DNA of 52,904 bases from Terriglobia bacterium (GTDB taxonomy: Bacteria; Acidobacteriota; Thermoanaerobaculia; Thermoanaerobaculales; Thermoanaerobaculaceae). The DNA is taken from positions 1-52,904 of the forward strand of contig JAIQFQ010000026.1 of NCBI GenBank assembly GCA_020073245.1, written 5' to 3'. The position numbers were made by a program, and so were the translations under genes. Under the pieces are notes generated by a model, which saw nothing but the letters and a program-made list of their open reading frames with translations, had not been told where the DNA came from and ran no database searches. This document shows positions 33,724 through 41,431 of this stretch, piece after piece (the stretch's first letter is position 1; each line of letters begins with the position of its first letter).

Positions 33724-33739
33724 TGTGCAGTTTATCACA
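33724..33739. promoter_or_regulatory. CRP-like dyad upstream of rubrerythrin/hydG
   Basis: TGTGC-AGTTTA-TCACA, nine of ten matches to TGTGA-N6-TCACA, 40 bases upstream of the rubrerythrin ATG. It resembles the perfect site upstream of the hydCBA unit, suggesting one regulator for both. Confidence 0.5.
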
Positions 33740-34068
33740 AGCAGTCCGCGCAGGCGACTGCGGAGCATCTTCGGGACGCCGGATCGTCCGGCCCCGCACG
33801 CGAGACAAATCGAGTCGGCTGCCACTCGCGGGTGGCCAATCGAGCGACCTCGGTTGGGGTGGGGGCGAGCGCTCCCCGGGAGGCGGGAGTCTTGCTTGTG
33901 AATGCTGTCGCCGGGCACATGAGATGCACGTGAAAACTACCACAAAATGGATCGAGTTTTCCACAGGAAATCCGGACCGGCCTCCAGGCGATGACGTCGC
34001 TGTCTTCAGTATCCGTTCCTGTCCTGAGATTCAGAAACGTTACTGTGAGAAAAGGCAAATTATCGCGT

Positions 34069-34097
34069 TTGACACGGCTGTGTCACACGCCTAGATT
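34069..34097 (+). promoter_or_regulatory. Sigma70-type promoter of the [NiFe] hydrogenase operon
   Basis: TTGACA, 17 bases, TAGATT, predicting transcription from about 34104 and a leader of roughly 46 bases before the ATG at 34150. The spacing is ideal and the -35 is perfect. Confidence 0.7.
34070..34085. promoter_or_regulatory. Inverted repeat embedded in the hya promoter (candidate operator)
   Basis: TGACAC-GGCT-GTGTCA, perfect 6-base half-sites, overlapping the -35 element and spacer. A factor bound here would block polymerase. The half-site spacing does not fit CRP or FNR. Confidence 0.5.
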
Positions 34098-34149
34098 TGG
34101 TACCGGACTTCTGTACGGGGGAGATCAAACAAACCACTCGGAGGTGGCC

Positions 34150-35262
34150 ATGAGCAAGGCGGACGTCAAGCCGACGACATACGACGTGCTGCGTGAGTTG
34201 GGTGTCGACCGGAGGTCGTTCCTCAAGTTCTGCACCATGGCGGCGGCGGCATTGGGCCTCGATGCCAGCGCCGTCGGAAAGGTCGTGGAGGCGCTCGAGA
34301 AGAAACCGCGCATCCCGGTGATCTGGCTGCACGGGCTCGAGTGTACCTGCTGCAGCGAGTCGTTCATCCGCTCGTCGCACCCGATTGCGCAGGACGTCGT
34401 GCTCAACATGATCTCGCTGGACTACGACGACACCTTGCAGGCGGCGGCCGGGTTCCAGGTCGAGGAGATCCGCAAACGGATCATGAAGGAGTATCCGGGC
34501 CAGTACATCCTCGCCGTCGAGGGGAACGCCCCGACCAAGGACGGCGGCGTCTATTGCACCGTCGGCGGCCAGACGTTCCTCGAGATCCTCCGAGAGACTG
34601 CGGAGCAGGCGAAGGCGGTCGTCGCCTGGGGTTCGTGCGCCTCCAACGGGTGCGTTCAGGCGGCCCACCCGAACCCGACCGGCGCCAAGCCGGTGCACAA
34701 GCTGATCGACGGGAAACCGGTGATCAACGTCCCCGGGTGCCCGCCCATCGGCGAGGTGATGACTGGCCTCTTGACCTACATCCTCACGTTCGACCGGCTT
34801 CCCGACCTCGACCGGATCGGCCGCCCGAAGATGTTCTACGCCCAGCGCCTGCACGACAAGTGCTTCCGCCGGGCGTTCTTCGACGCCGGTCAGTTCGTCG
34901 AGAACTGGGACGACGAGGGTGCCAGGAAAGGTTGGTGTCTGTACAAGATGGGGTGTCGCGGGCCCTCGACGTACAACTCGTGCGCGACGTTCAAGTGGAA
35001 CAACGGCGTGTCGTGGCCGATCGGTTCTGGTCACGGCTGCATCGGCTGCAGTGAGGCGAACTTCTGGGACAACGGGCCGTTCTACGAGCGCCTCTCCACG
35101 GTGCCGCTGCCTGGGGTGGACTCGACGCCGGATCAGATCGGGAAGGTCGCCGCGATCGGGGCCGGGGCGGGGGTTGCCGCCCACTTCGCGTCGTTCCTTG
35201 TGCGGCGGACCATGAGCAAGGACAAGCCCGACGAGAGCCACGTCTCTGCGGACCGGGACTGA
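34150..35262 (+). CDS. hyaA: [NiFe]-hydrogenase small subunit, O2-tolerant group 1d type
   Basis: 370 aa from ATG 34150 (GGAGGTGGCC just upstream). Tat signal RRSFLKF (residues 21-27) directs export with the large subunit; a C-terminal membrane anchor (about 335-357) contacts the cytochrome. All six cysteines of the O2-tolerant proximal [4Fe-3S] cluster are present: ECTCC (Cys65, 67, 68), GSCASNGC (163, 168) and PGC (197), including the two extra ones typical of E. coli Hyd-1. Medial/distal cluster ligands (HDKCFRR, CLYKMGC, GCIGC) are present. It carries electrons from the active site to the membrane. Confidence 0.95.
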   Translation: MSKADVKPTTYDVLRELGVDRRSFLKFCTMAAAALGLDASAVGKVVEALEKKPRIPVIWLHGLECTCCSESFIRSSHPIAQDVVLNMISLDYDDTLQAAAGFQVEEIRKRIMKEYPGQYILAVEGNAPTKDGGVYCTVGGQTFLEILRETAEQAKAVVAWGSCASNGCVQAAHPNPTGAKPVHKLIDGKPVINVPGCPPIGEVMTGLLTYILTFDRLPDLDRIGRPKMFYAQRLHDKCFRRAFFDAGQFVENWDDEGARKGWCLYKMGCRGPSTYNSCATFKWNNGVSWPIGSGHGCIGCSEANFWDNGPFYERLSTVPLPGVDSTPDQIGKVAAIGAGAGVAAHFASFLVRRTMSKDKPDESHVSADRD

Positions 35263-35272
35263 GGAGGAAGAC

Positions 35273-36997
35273 ATGAGCACACAACGAGTCGTCGTCGACC
35301 CGATCACCCGGATCGAGGGGCACCTCCGGATCGAGGCCATGCTCGACGAGCGCGGCGTGATCAAGGACGCGATGTCCACCGGCACGATGTGGCGTGGGAT
35401 CGAGATCATCCTCAAGGGGCGTGACCCGCGGGATGCGTGGGCGTTCACCGAGCGCATCTGCGGGGTCTGCACAACCGTCCACGCGCTCGCGTCCGTGCGC
35501 TGCGTGGAGAACGCACTCGGCATCACGGTGCCGGAGAACGCGGAGATCATCCGCAACATCATGTTCCTCACGCAGTACGTGCAGGACCACGTGATTCACT
35601 TCTACCATCTGCACGCCCTCGACTGGGTGGACGTGGTCTCGGCGCTGAAGGCCGACCCCGCCGCCACCGCGGCCCTGGCGCAGGCAGTGTCGCCAAGCTG
35701 GCCGACCGCCAGCCCCGGATACTTCCGCGACGTGGCGACCACCTTGACGAAGTTCGTCCAGTCGGGGCAGCTCGGCATCTTCCAGAACGCGTACTGGGGG
35801 CACCCGGCGTACAAGCTCCCGCCCGAGGCCAACCTCATGGCGGTGGCGCACTACCTCGAGGCGCTCAAGTGGCAGAAGGAGATCATCAAGATCCACACGA
35901 TCTTCGGCGGCAAGAACCCGCACCCCAACTACGTCGTGGGCGGCATGCCGTGCTCGATCGACCTCAACGGCGACAACTGCATCAACATCGAGCGCCTCAA
36001 CTACGTGAAGGGCTTGATCGAGGACGCCACCCGCATCATCGAGGGGCTCTACCTTCCCGATCTCTTCGCGGTCGCCTCCTTCTACACCGAGTGGGCGGGG
36101 ATCGGCGCCGGGATCGGGAACTACATGGCCTACGGCGACGTGCCGCAGAACGGGATCGGCGACGTCTCGAAGCTCCGCTTCCCCCGCGGGATCGTCCTCG
36201 GGCGCAACCTGTCCGAGGTCCACCCGCTGGACCTCTCCGACGCCTCGCAGATCACCGAGGAGATCTCCCACTCGTGGTATTCGTACCCGGGCGGACAGCA
36301 GGCGCTGCACCCGTTCGACGGTGTTACGGAACCCCACTACACGGGTCCCAAGCCGCCCTACGAGCACCTGGACGAGAACGGCCAGTACTCGTGGCTGAAG
36401 GCGCCCCGCTGGAAGGGCAACGCGATGGAGGTGGGGCCGCTCGCCCGCCTGCTGGTGGGCTACGCCGCCGGCAACACCGAGATCCGCGAGGTGGTCAACG
36501 AGGCGCTGGGCCGGCTGAAGGTGCCTGCGACCGCGCTCTTCTCGACGCTGGGACGCACAGCGGCGCGGGGCCTCGAATCACGCCTCGCCGTGCACTGGTT
36601 GATGGCGGAGTACGAGCACCTCGTGGCGAACCTCAAGGCCGGCATCACCGGCACCGCCGACACCTCCCGCTGGGATCCCGCGACCTGGCCCGCTGAGGCC
36701 AAGGGATTCGGGTTCACCGAGGCTCCCCGCGGCTCCCTCGGCCACTGGGTTCACATCCAGAACGGCAAGATCGCCAACTACCAGGCGATCGTGCCGTCGA
36801 CCTGGAACGCCTCGCCGAAGGATGCCAAGGGGCAGCACGGGGCCTACGAGGCCGCCCTGCTCGGCACGCCGATGGCCGACGCGTCCAAACCTGTGGAGAT
36901 CCTTCGCACGATCCACTCCTTCGACCCCTGTCTGGCCTGCGCCTCGCACGTGCTCGGGCCGGACGGTCGGGTACTGGCCGAAGTGACGGTTCGATAG
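35273..36997 (+). CDS. hyaB: [NiFe]-hydrogenase large subunit
   Basis: 574 aa. Holds the NiFe(CN)2CO site; oxidises H2 on the periplasmic side. N-terminal ligand motif RICGVC (Cys63, 66) and C-terminal DPCLACASH (Cys553, 556) are intact. A 15-residue tail after His559 should be removed by the protease encoded at 37726. The closest pattern is Hyd-1/HupL group 1d (RICGVCTTVHALASVR). AGGAGG precedes the ATG; it starts 11 bases after hyaA. The general Hyp maturases (HypA-F) are not in this window. Confidence 0.95.
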   Translation: MSTQRVVVDPITRIEGHLRIEAMLDERGVIKDAMSTGTMWRGIEIILKGRDPRDAWAFTERICGVCTTVHALASVRCVENALGITVPENAEIIRNIMFLTQYVQDHVIHFYHLHALDWVDVVSALKADPAATAALAQAVSPSWPTASPGYFRDVATTLTKFVQSGQLGIFQNAYWGHPAYKLPPEANLMAVAHYLEALKWQKEIIKIHTIFGGKNPHPNYVVGGMPCSIDLNGDNCINIERLNYVKGLIEDATRIIEGLYLPDLFAVASFYTEWAGIGAGIGNYMAYGDVPQNGIGDVSKLRFPRGIVLGRNLSEVHPLDLSDASQITEEISHSWYSYPGGQQALHPFDGVTEPHYTGPKPPYEHLDENGQYSWLKAPRWKGNAMEVGPLARLLVGYAAGNTEIREVVNEALGRLKVPATALFSTLGRTAARGLESRLAVHWLMAEYEHLVANLKAGITGTADTSRWDPATWPAEAKGFGFTEAPRGSLGHWVHIQNGKIANYQAIVPSTWNASPKDAKGQHGAYEAALLGTPMADASKPVEILRTIHSFDPCLACASHVLGPDGRVLAEVTVR

Positions 36998-37007
36998 GAG
37001 GTGGCCG

Positions 37008-37745
37008 ATGGCGACCCGAGTACAAGCGCTCGACGTTGCCGACGTGGCGGCGCGCCCGCACCGCTACTTCCGGCGAATGTACGTCTGGCAGTGGCCGATC
37101 CGGGTCTTCCACTGGATCAACGCCATCTGCGTCACGGTGCTGTTCTCGACGGGCCTCTACATCGCCAGCCCGATCCTGGCGCCCGCGGGCGAGCCATACA
37201 CGCACTTCGTGATGGCGCGCGTGCGCCAGATCCACTTCATCTTCGCCTTCCTGTTCGTGGTCAACTTCCTCTGGCGCATCTACTGGTTCTGGATGGGCAA
37301 CAACTACGCCCGCTCCGGGTTCCCCTTCGTCTGGCGCCGCCAGTGGTGGCGCGACCTGTTCCGACAGGTCGGCGACTACCTGCGCTTGAAGCGCGGCCAT
37401 GTCCACCTCGGCCACAACGCGCTCGGCGGGCTCTCGTACACGATCTTCGTGATCGCCCTGGGGTGGGCTCAGATCTTCACCGGTCTGTCTTTGTACTCCG
37501 AAACCGTGCCGAGCGGGTTCTGGGGCCGACTCGTTGGCTGGGTGATCCCCCTTCTGGGCGGATCCTTCCAGACCCGAATGTGGCACCATCTGTTCGCATG
37601 GGGCTTCGTCTTCTTTGCCATTCTCCACGTCTACATCGTGTTCTACGACGGCCAGCAGTACAAGAACGGGCTTGTGACGGCGATCGTCTCCGGAGAGAAG
37701 TTCTACCAGGAGGGCGACATCGATCATGACACCTGGCTCTCCTGA
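37008..37745 (+). CDS. hyaC: Ni/Fe-hydrogenase b-type cytochrome subunit
   Basis: 245 aa with four membrane spans and heme-ligand histidines in VFHWINAIC, RQIHFIFAF and WHHLFAWGFVFFAILHVY. It anchors the dimer and passes electrons from H2 to quinone. The C-terminal SGEKFYQEGDIDHDTWLS-like end is typical of HyaC. AGGAGG precedes the ATG 11 bases after hyaB; its 3' end overlaps the protease gene by 20 bases. Confidence 0.94.
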   Translation: MATRVQALDVADVAARPHRYFRRMYVWQWPIRVFHWINAICVTVLFSTGLYIASPILAPAGEPYTHFVMARVRQIHFIFAFLFVVNFLWRIYWFWMGNNYARSGFPFVWRRQWWRDLFRQVGDYLRLKRGHVHLGHNALGGLSYTIFVIALGWAQIFTGLSLYSETVPSGFWGRLVGWVIPLLGGSFQTRMWHHLFAWGFVFFAILHVYIVFYDGQQYKNGLVTAIVSGEKFYQEGDIDHDTWLS

Positions 37746-38271
37746 GACGGAACCGACGGCCGGACCCACCGAGGAGGACCGGGGCGCCGCCCCGGTCCTC
37801 GTTCTTGCGGTGGGGAACATTCTGCTTGGCGATGACGGCTGCGGCCAGCGTGTGCTCACAGAGCTTGCCACGGTTCGAGCCCGCTGGGGACCCGCCGTCG
37901 AGCTGCTCGATGGCGGCACCCAGGGGATGGCGTTGCTCGGGTTCTTGTCCGGGCGGCGGGCCGTCGTCGCGCTCGACGCCGTGAGCCTCGGCGCCGCGCC
38001 TGGGACCGTTCACCATCTCCGCGATCGGGACGTCTTCGCAGCGCTCGCCGCTCGAGGCCTCACGGCTCACGAGGGCAATGCAGGGGAGTTGCTCCGGAGT
38101 GCGGCTCTGCTCGGTGAGCTGCCGCCAGAGGTTGTGGTGATCGGGATCGAGCCGGAGAGCGTCGCGACCGAGATCGGACTGTCGCGGTCCGTGGAGGAGG
38201 CAGTCCCCGCTGCGCTCCGCCTCGTGGTGGAGGTGGTGGACGAGGTGGTTGCGGCCTTAGATTCCCCGTGA
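37726..38271 (+). CDS. hyaD: [NiFe]-hydrogenase maturation protease (HyaD/HupD-like)
   Basis: 181 aa, in the HycI/HupD endopeptidase family. The nickel-binding acidic residues and signature are GNILLGDDGCG, an Asp in ELLDGGTQG, and the HEGN histidine. It cleaves the large-subunit C-terminal peptide after Ni insertion, in the cytoplasm. The N-terminal 20 residues are Pro/Glu/Thr-rich, slightly longer than usual. The overlap with hyaC indicates one operon. Confidence 0.92.
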   Translation: MTPGSPETEPTAGPTEEDRGAAPVLVLAVGNILLGDDGCGQRVLTELATVRARWGPAVELLDGGTQGMALLGFLSGRRAVVALDAVSLGAAPGTVHHLRDRDVFAALAARGLTAHEGNAGELLRSAALLGELPPEVVVIGIEPESVATEIGLSRSVEEAVPAALRLVVEVVDEVVAALDSP

Positions 38272-38348
38272 GGCTTCTGGCCTGGGCGCGCCTCGGGCCG
38301 CGGCTGGAACAGCACCCCCGGTTCGTGCGTCGCACGGGCAGCGGGCCG

Positions 38349-38378
38349 TTGACAAGCAGTGCGCCCCTGGTCTACAAA
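38349..38378 (+). promoter_or_regulatory. Candidate promoter of the Mg transporter module
   Basis: TTGACA, 18 bases, TACAAA (-10 with four of six matches). It would give a leader of about 300 bases before the GTG at 38690. It overlaps the hairpin at 38367. Confidence 0.45.
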
Positions 38379-38391
38379 GACCAGTCGTTTT
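38367..38391 (+). terminator. Hairpin with T-rich tail after the hya operon
   Basis: CTGGTCT-ACAA-AGACCAG followed by TCGTTTT: a 7-bp stem 96 bases after the hyaD stop, a plausible Rho-independent terminator of the [NiFe] operon. Confidence 0.55.
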
Positions 38392-38453
38392 GGTCTGCCT
38401 GTCCCGGCGCGTTGCCGCCATTCGCGCCCTATCGACGGGAGAGGAAAGGACAG

Positions 38454-38531
38454 ATGGAACCTCCAAGTCAAGAAGACGACCACAGCACAGGTTCTCACCG
38501 GCCGGTCCACCTGCCCGCGCGTCGCATCTGA
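38454..38531 (+). CDS. Candidate leader peptide, acidic and proline-rich (MgtL-like)
   Basis: 25 codons starting MEPPSQEDDHSTGSH and ending ARRI, with GGGAGAGG nine bases and AAAGGA three bases upstream of the ATG. The early Glu-Pro-Pro and Glu-Asp-Asp run resembles enterobacterial MgtL (MEPDPTP) and other nascent chains that destabilise ribosomes when Mg2+ is low. It lies in the leader of a predicted Mg2+ transporter. Translation is unproven; codon number alone cannot separate it from chance. Confidence 0.35.
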   Translation: MEPPSQEDDHSTGSHRPVHLPARRI

Positions 38532-38587
38532 TCCCGCGGCAGCGCGCCTCCGGCCCTGGATCCCTCGAGGGGAAACGGAGTCGCGCC

Positions 38588-38677
38588 ATGCATCGCCGCC
38601 TCGCAAACCAAAACACCGACTCCTCGCGGCGGAACCCCGCCGTCCGCGGCCTCGGAGCCTCGGGCCGTATGAGCTAG
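38588..38677 (+). CDS. Second candidate short ORF in the transporter leader
   Basis: 29 codons (MHRRLANQNTDSSRRNPAV and on), with CGGAG eight bases before the ATG and a stop 13 bases before the transporter GTG. Arg-rich; no homology known to me. It may only be a leader ORF that couples translation to the transporter. Confidence 0.25.
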   Translation: MHRRLANQNTDSSRRNPAVRGLGASGRMS

Positions 38678-38689
38678 GGGGAGCCTCGA

Positions 38690-40003
38690 GTGTACTGGCT
38701 CTCCAAGAGCTTCCATGTCGCGAACCGGTTCCGCCGCCGGTTGCTCGTCTTCCTGGCCGTCCTCGGGCCCGGCCTCATCACGATGGTGGCCGACAACGAC
38801 GCCGGCGGGATCTCGACGTACGCGGTCACGGGGTCCAAGTACGGCTTCTCGCTGCTCTGGATCTTCTTTCTTCTCGTCCCGATGGCGTACTACATCCAGG
38901 AGATGACGGTCCGTCTCGGCGCGGTCACCAAGCGCGGGCACGCCGAGGCGATCTTCGAGGGGTTTGGGAAGTTCTGGGGGTGGTTCTCGCTGGCGGACCT
39001 CGCGGTCGTCAATTTCCTCACCCTCGTGACCGAGTACATCGGCATGACCGCCGCGATGAGCCTCATGGGCGTGCCGCCCTGGATCACCTATCTTGCCGTG
39101 ACCGCCATCCTGGTCGCCGTCTCCATGACGGGCAAGTACTGGACGTTCGAGAAACTCACGCTGTTCTTCTGCGCGTTCAACCTCGTCTACGTCCCGGCGG
39201 CGTTCTGGGCGATGGAATCACCCACGGTGCCCGGTTGGGGCGGTGTCTTTCACGGCCTCCTGGTCCCTACGTTCCCCGGCGGCTCGAGGAGCGAGTTCCT
39301 CTTCATCATCCTCGCCAACATCGGAACCACCATCACGCCCTGGCAGATCTTCTTCCAGCAGAGCTCCGTCGTGGACAAGGGGCTCGACCTGCACGACGTC
39401 AAGTACGGCAAGATCGATACGTTCGTCGGCGCGCTGGTCACCTGCCTGGTGGCGGGGTTCATCATCATAACGACCGGTGCCGCCTTCTTCTACCACCACC
39501 CGCCCATCGTCATCGAGGACGCAAAGCAGACGGCTGAGGCCATCGTGCCGCTACTTGGCGGTTACGGGGCGTTGGCGAGGAAACTGTTCGCGATCGGGCT
39601 GTTCGACGCGGGCTTCCTGGGAGCGTTGTGCGTCTCGCTGTCTACCTCGTGGGCGGTCGGGGAGGTGTTTGGGTGGGCGCACTCGCTCAACAAGAGCGTC
39701 AAGGAGGCGCCCTGGTTCTACGTGTTGAACGTTGCGATGCTGCTGGGCGCCGGGGCGATCGTGCTGATCCCCGGCGCGCCCTTGATCGCGATCACGATGT
39801 TCGTGCAGGTCGTGGCGGTGACGCTGCTCCCCTCGGCGCTGGTCTTCCTCATACTGATCCTGAACGAGCCGGCGTTCGTCGGAGAGCACGTCAACACGAG
39901 ATGGCAAAATGTCGCGAACTGGGGCATCGTGATCTTCGTGACCTTGATGTCCACGCTTTTCGCCATCAGCACGTTGTTCCCCAACTGGCTTGGGGGAAAT
40001 TGA
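38690..40003 (+). CDS. NRAMP-related divalent metal transporter, probably Mg2+ (NRMT-like)
   Basis: 437 aa with about eleven membrane spans and NRAMP fold order. Start GTG 38690, GGGGGAG seven bases upstream. The span-1 metal motif is DNDAGG where Mn/Fe NRAMPs have DPGN, and the span-6 motif is TITPWQ where they have the A-(V/I)-M-P-H methionine site; loss of that Met is the mark of NRAMP-related Mg transporters, which accept hydrated Mg2+. The next gene encodes MgtE-type Mg2+ sensor domains, which supports Mg2+. Mn2+ transport remains possible. A long leader suggests post-initiation control. Confidence 0.82.
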   Translation: MYWLSKSFHVANRFRRRLLVFLAVLGPGLITMVADNDAGGISTYAVTGSKYGFSLLWIFFLLVPMAYYIQEMTVRLGAVTKRGHAEAIFEGFGKFWGWFSLADLAVVNFLTLVTEYIGMTAAMSLMGVPPWITYLAVTAILVAVSMTGKYWTFEKLTLFFCAFNLVYVPAAFWAMESPTVPGWGGVFHGLLVPTFPGGSRSEFLFIILANIGTTITPWQIFFQQSSVVDKGLDLHDVKYGKIDTFVGALVTCLVAGFIIITTGAAFFYHHPPIVIEDAKQTAEAIVPLLGGYGALARKLFAIGLFDAGFLGALCVSLSTSWAVGEVFGWAHSLNKSVKEAPWFYVLNVAMLLGAGAIVLIPGAPLIAITMFVQVVAVTLLPSALVFLILILNEPAFVGEHVNTRWQNVANWGIVIFVTLMSTLFAISTLFPNWLGGN

Positions 40004-40015
40004 TAGGAGGAGGAC

Positions 40016-41311
40016 ATGGCAGCTCCGACCGCACAGCCCCCCAGGGTTCCCGACCTGCCGCCCGGCCTCGGAAGCTTCCGCTTCCTGTACTTTTCCGAAC
40101 TGCTCAAGCGTGCGGTGTGCGCCGGCAAGATCAAGGATCGGATCGGCAGGCTCTCGGATCTGGTGTTCGCGCTCAGGGAGCCGTACCCGGAGGCGGTCGG
40201 TCTCTACATGGAGTTCGGCTGGGGGAAGCCGACCCAGTTCATCCCGTGGGACAGGGTCGTCAAGATCGAGGACGACGCGATCTTCGTCAAGCCGGCGGGG
40301 GGTGGCGCGGGCTATCCGCCGTTCGTAGACCAGCCGGGTTGGATGCTGGTGGACGCGCACCTCATGGGGCGCACGATTCTGGACACGGACGGGCGGCGAA
40401 CCGAGGTGGTCAACGACGTCCACCTGCTCGAGGCCAAGGGCCGGCTGCTACTCGTCCACGTGGACACCTCGTTCAACGGCATCCTGCGCCGCTGGGGTCT
40501 CGGCGGGCTCAAGTGGGTCAAGGACGAGTTCATCTCGTGGAAATACGTCCAGCCGCTGTCGGTCGAGGACGCGGTCGCCACGGACAAGGTCTCGCTCTCG
40601 GTGACGAGGAAGCAAATGCTCGAGCTGCCGAGCGAGGACCTCGCGGACGCGCTCGAGGAGCTCAAGGGCGAGGAGCAGCAGGCCCTGTTTTCCGCGTTGG
40701 ACTCCGAGAAGGCCGCCGAGACGCTGCTCGAGGCCGAGCCGCGAGCCCAACGTCAGCTCATCGCCGACCTGCGCAAGGAGCGCGCCCGGATGATCCTCTC
40801 CGAGATGAGCATCCCGCAGCTGGCGAAGCTCTTCTCCGTGCTTCCGCACGACGACGTGACCGGCCTGATGGAACTGCTCTCTCAGGAGGATGCCGCAAGG
40901 ATCAGGTCGATCCTCTCCGAGCGCGAGGCCACGGCGGGCGCGCTGATGTCGTCCGAATTCGTGGCTGTCTCGCTCGACACGAAGGTCGGGCCTCTGCTCG
41001 AGCAGATCCGGCGGTCCGGGAGGGATCCGGACACGATCTCCTACATCTATGTGATCAACAGTGACGGCAGGACGCTGGTCGGCATTGTCGACCTCCGCGA
41101 ACTCGTCCTGGCGGCGGACGGCGCGTCCGTGTCGGAAATCATGACTTCACCCGTTGTGGCGGCCGAGGAGAGCGACCTTCAAGACGATCTCGCCGAGGTC
41201 TTCGCCAAGTACCACTACAGGATGATCCCGATCGTCGACGCCCAGGACCACCTCCTCGGCGTGATCCGTTACAACGAGATAATGACGGGCACGGCTGCCC
41301 GGAAGGAGTAG
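40016..41311 (+). CDS. Soluble MgtE-N/CBS protein, predicted Mg2+ sensor for the adjacent transporter
   Basis: 431 aa with no membrane span. Residues about 30-190 form two PRC-barrel-like segments (GRLSDLVFALR.., VVNDVHLLEAKGRLLLVHVD). Next is an MgtE N-terminal superhelical domain at about 200-305 (LPSEDLADALEEL, LAKLFSVLPHDDVTGLMELL). A CBS pair ends the protein (LMSSEFVAVSL.., SEIMTSPVVAAEESD..HYRMIPIVD). In MgtE channels these N and CBS domains bind Mg2+ and close the pore; here they are a separate polypeptide 12 bases after an NRAMP-type transporter, so probably gate that transporter. AGGAGGAGG precedes the ATG. Confidence 0.85.
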   Translation: MAAPTAQPPRVPDLPPGLGSFRFLYFSELLKRAVCAGKIKDRIGRLSDLVFALREPYPEAVGLYMEFGWGKPTQFIPWDRVVKIEDDAIFVKPAGGGAGYPPFVDQPGWMLVDAHLMGRTILDTDGRRTEVVNDVHLLEAKGRLLLVHVDTSFNGILRRWGLGGLKWVKDEFISWKYVQPLSVEDAVATDKVSLSVTRKQMLELPSEDLADALEELKGEEQQALFSALDSEKAAETLLEAEPRAQRQLIADLRKERARMILSEMSIPQLAKLFSVLPHDDVTGLMELLSQEDAARIRSILSEREATAGALMSSEFVAVSLDTKVGPLLEQIRRSGRDPDTISYIYVINSDGRTLVGIVDLRELVLAADGASVSEIMTSPVVAAEESDLQDDLAEVFAKYHYRMIPIVDAQDHLLGVIRYNEIMTGTAARKE

Positions 41312-41320
41312 GCGAGCGCA

Positions 41321-41431
41321 ATGCCCCGTGTCCGGATGACGCCGATGGTCAGGGTGGCCTTGTTCCTCCTGGGGCTATACCTCATCGCACTTCTGGCGCT
41401 GCTGCTGGTCAGGTTCCTCCGCATCTTCTAG
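41321..41431 (+). CDS. Small single-span membrane protein, third gene of the Mg module
   Basis: 36 aa: a basic start (MPRVRMTPMVR), one strongly hydrophobic segment (VALFLLGLYLIALLALLLV) and a basic end (RFLRIF). The ATG is nine bases after the MgtE-N/CBS stop, with GCGAG five bases upstream and AAGGAG further out. Size and topology recall small transporter-modulating proteins such as MgtS or KdpF; this is analogy only. Confidence 0.55.
   Translation: MPRVRMTPMVRVALFLLGLYLIALLALLLVRFLRIF

Larger units (their letters stand above)
33685..34149. other. Divergent intergenic region between rubrerythrin and the [NiFe] hydrogenase operon
   Basis: 465 bases, AT-richer than its surroundings on the right side. 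It holds a CRP-like dyad next to rubrerythrin (33724-33739), a weaker one (CGTGA-N6-CCACA, 33929-33944), and a near-consensus promoter for the [NiFe] operon (34069-34097). No coding sequence is convincing. Confidence 0.6.
38272..38689. other. 418-base leader region of the Mg transporter module
   Basis: It holds a candidate promoter (38349-38378), an overlapping hairpin with a T-rich tail (38367-38391), two candidate short ORFs (38454-38531, 38588-38677) and self-complementary segments such as CCCTCGAGGG near 38561-38571. I could not match it to the M-box (ykoK) or yybP-ykoY riboswitch consensus. Confidence 0.5.

Noticed and set aside
38385..38689. M-box (ykoK) or yybP-ykoY riboswitch in the transporter leader
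   Set aside because: I could not find the conserved GGTGAGGCTCCT or paired core segments of the M-box, nor the yybP-ykoY core; a covariance-model search would decide.
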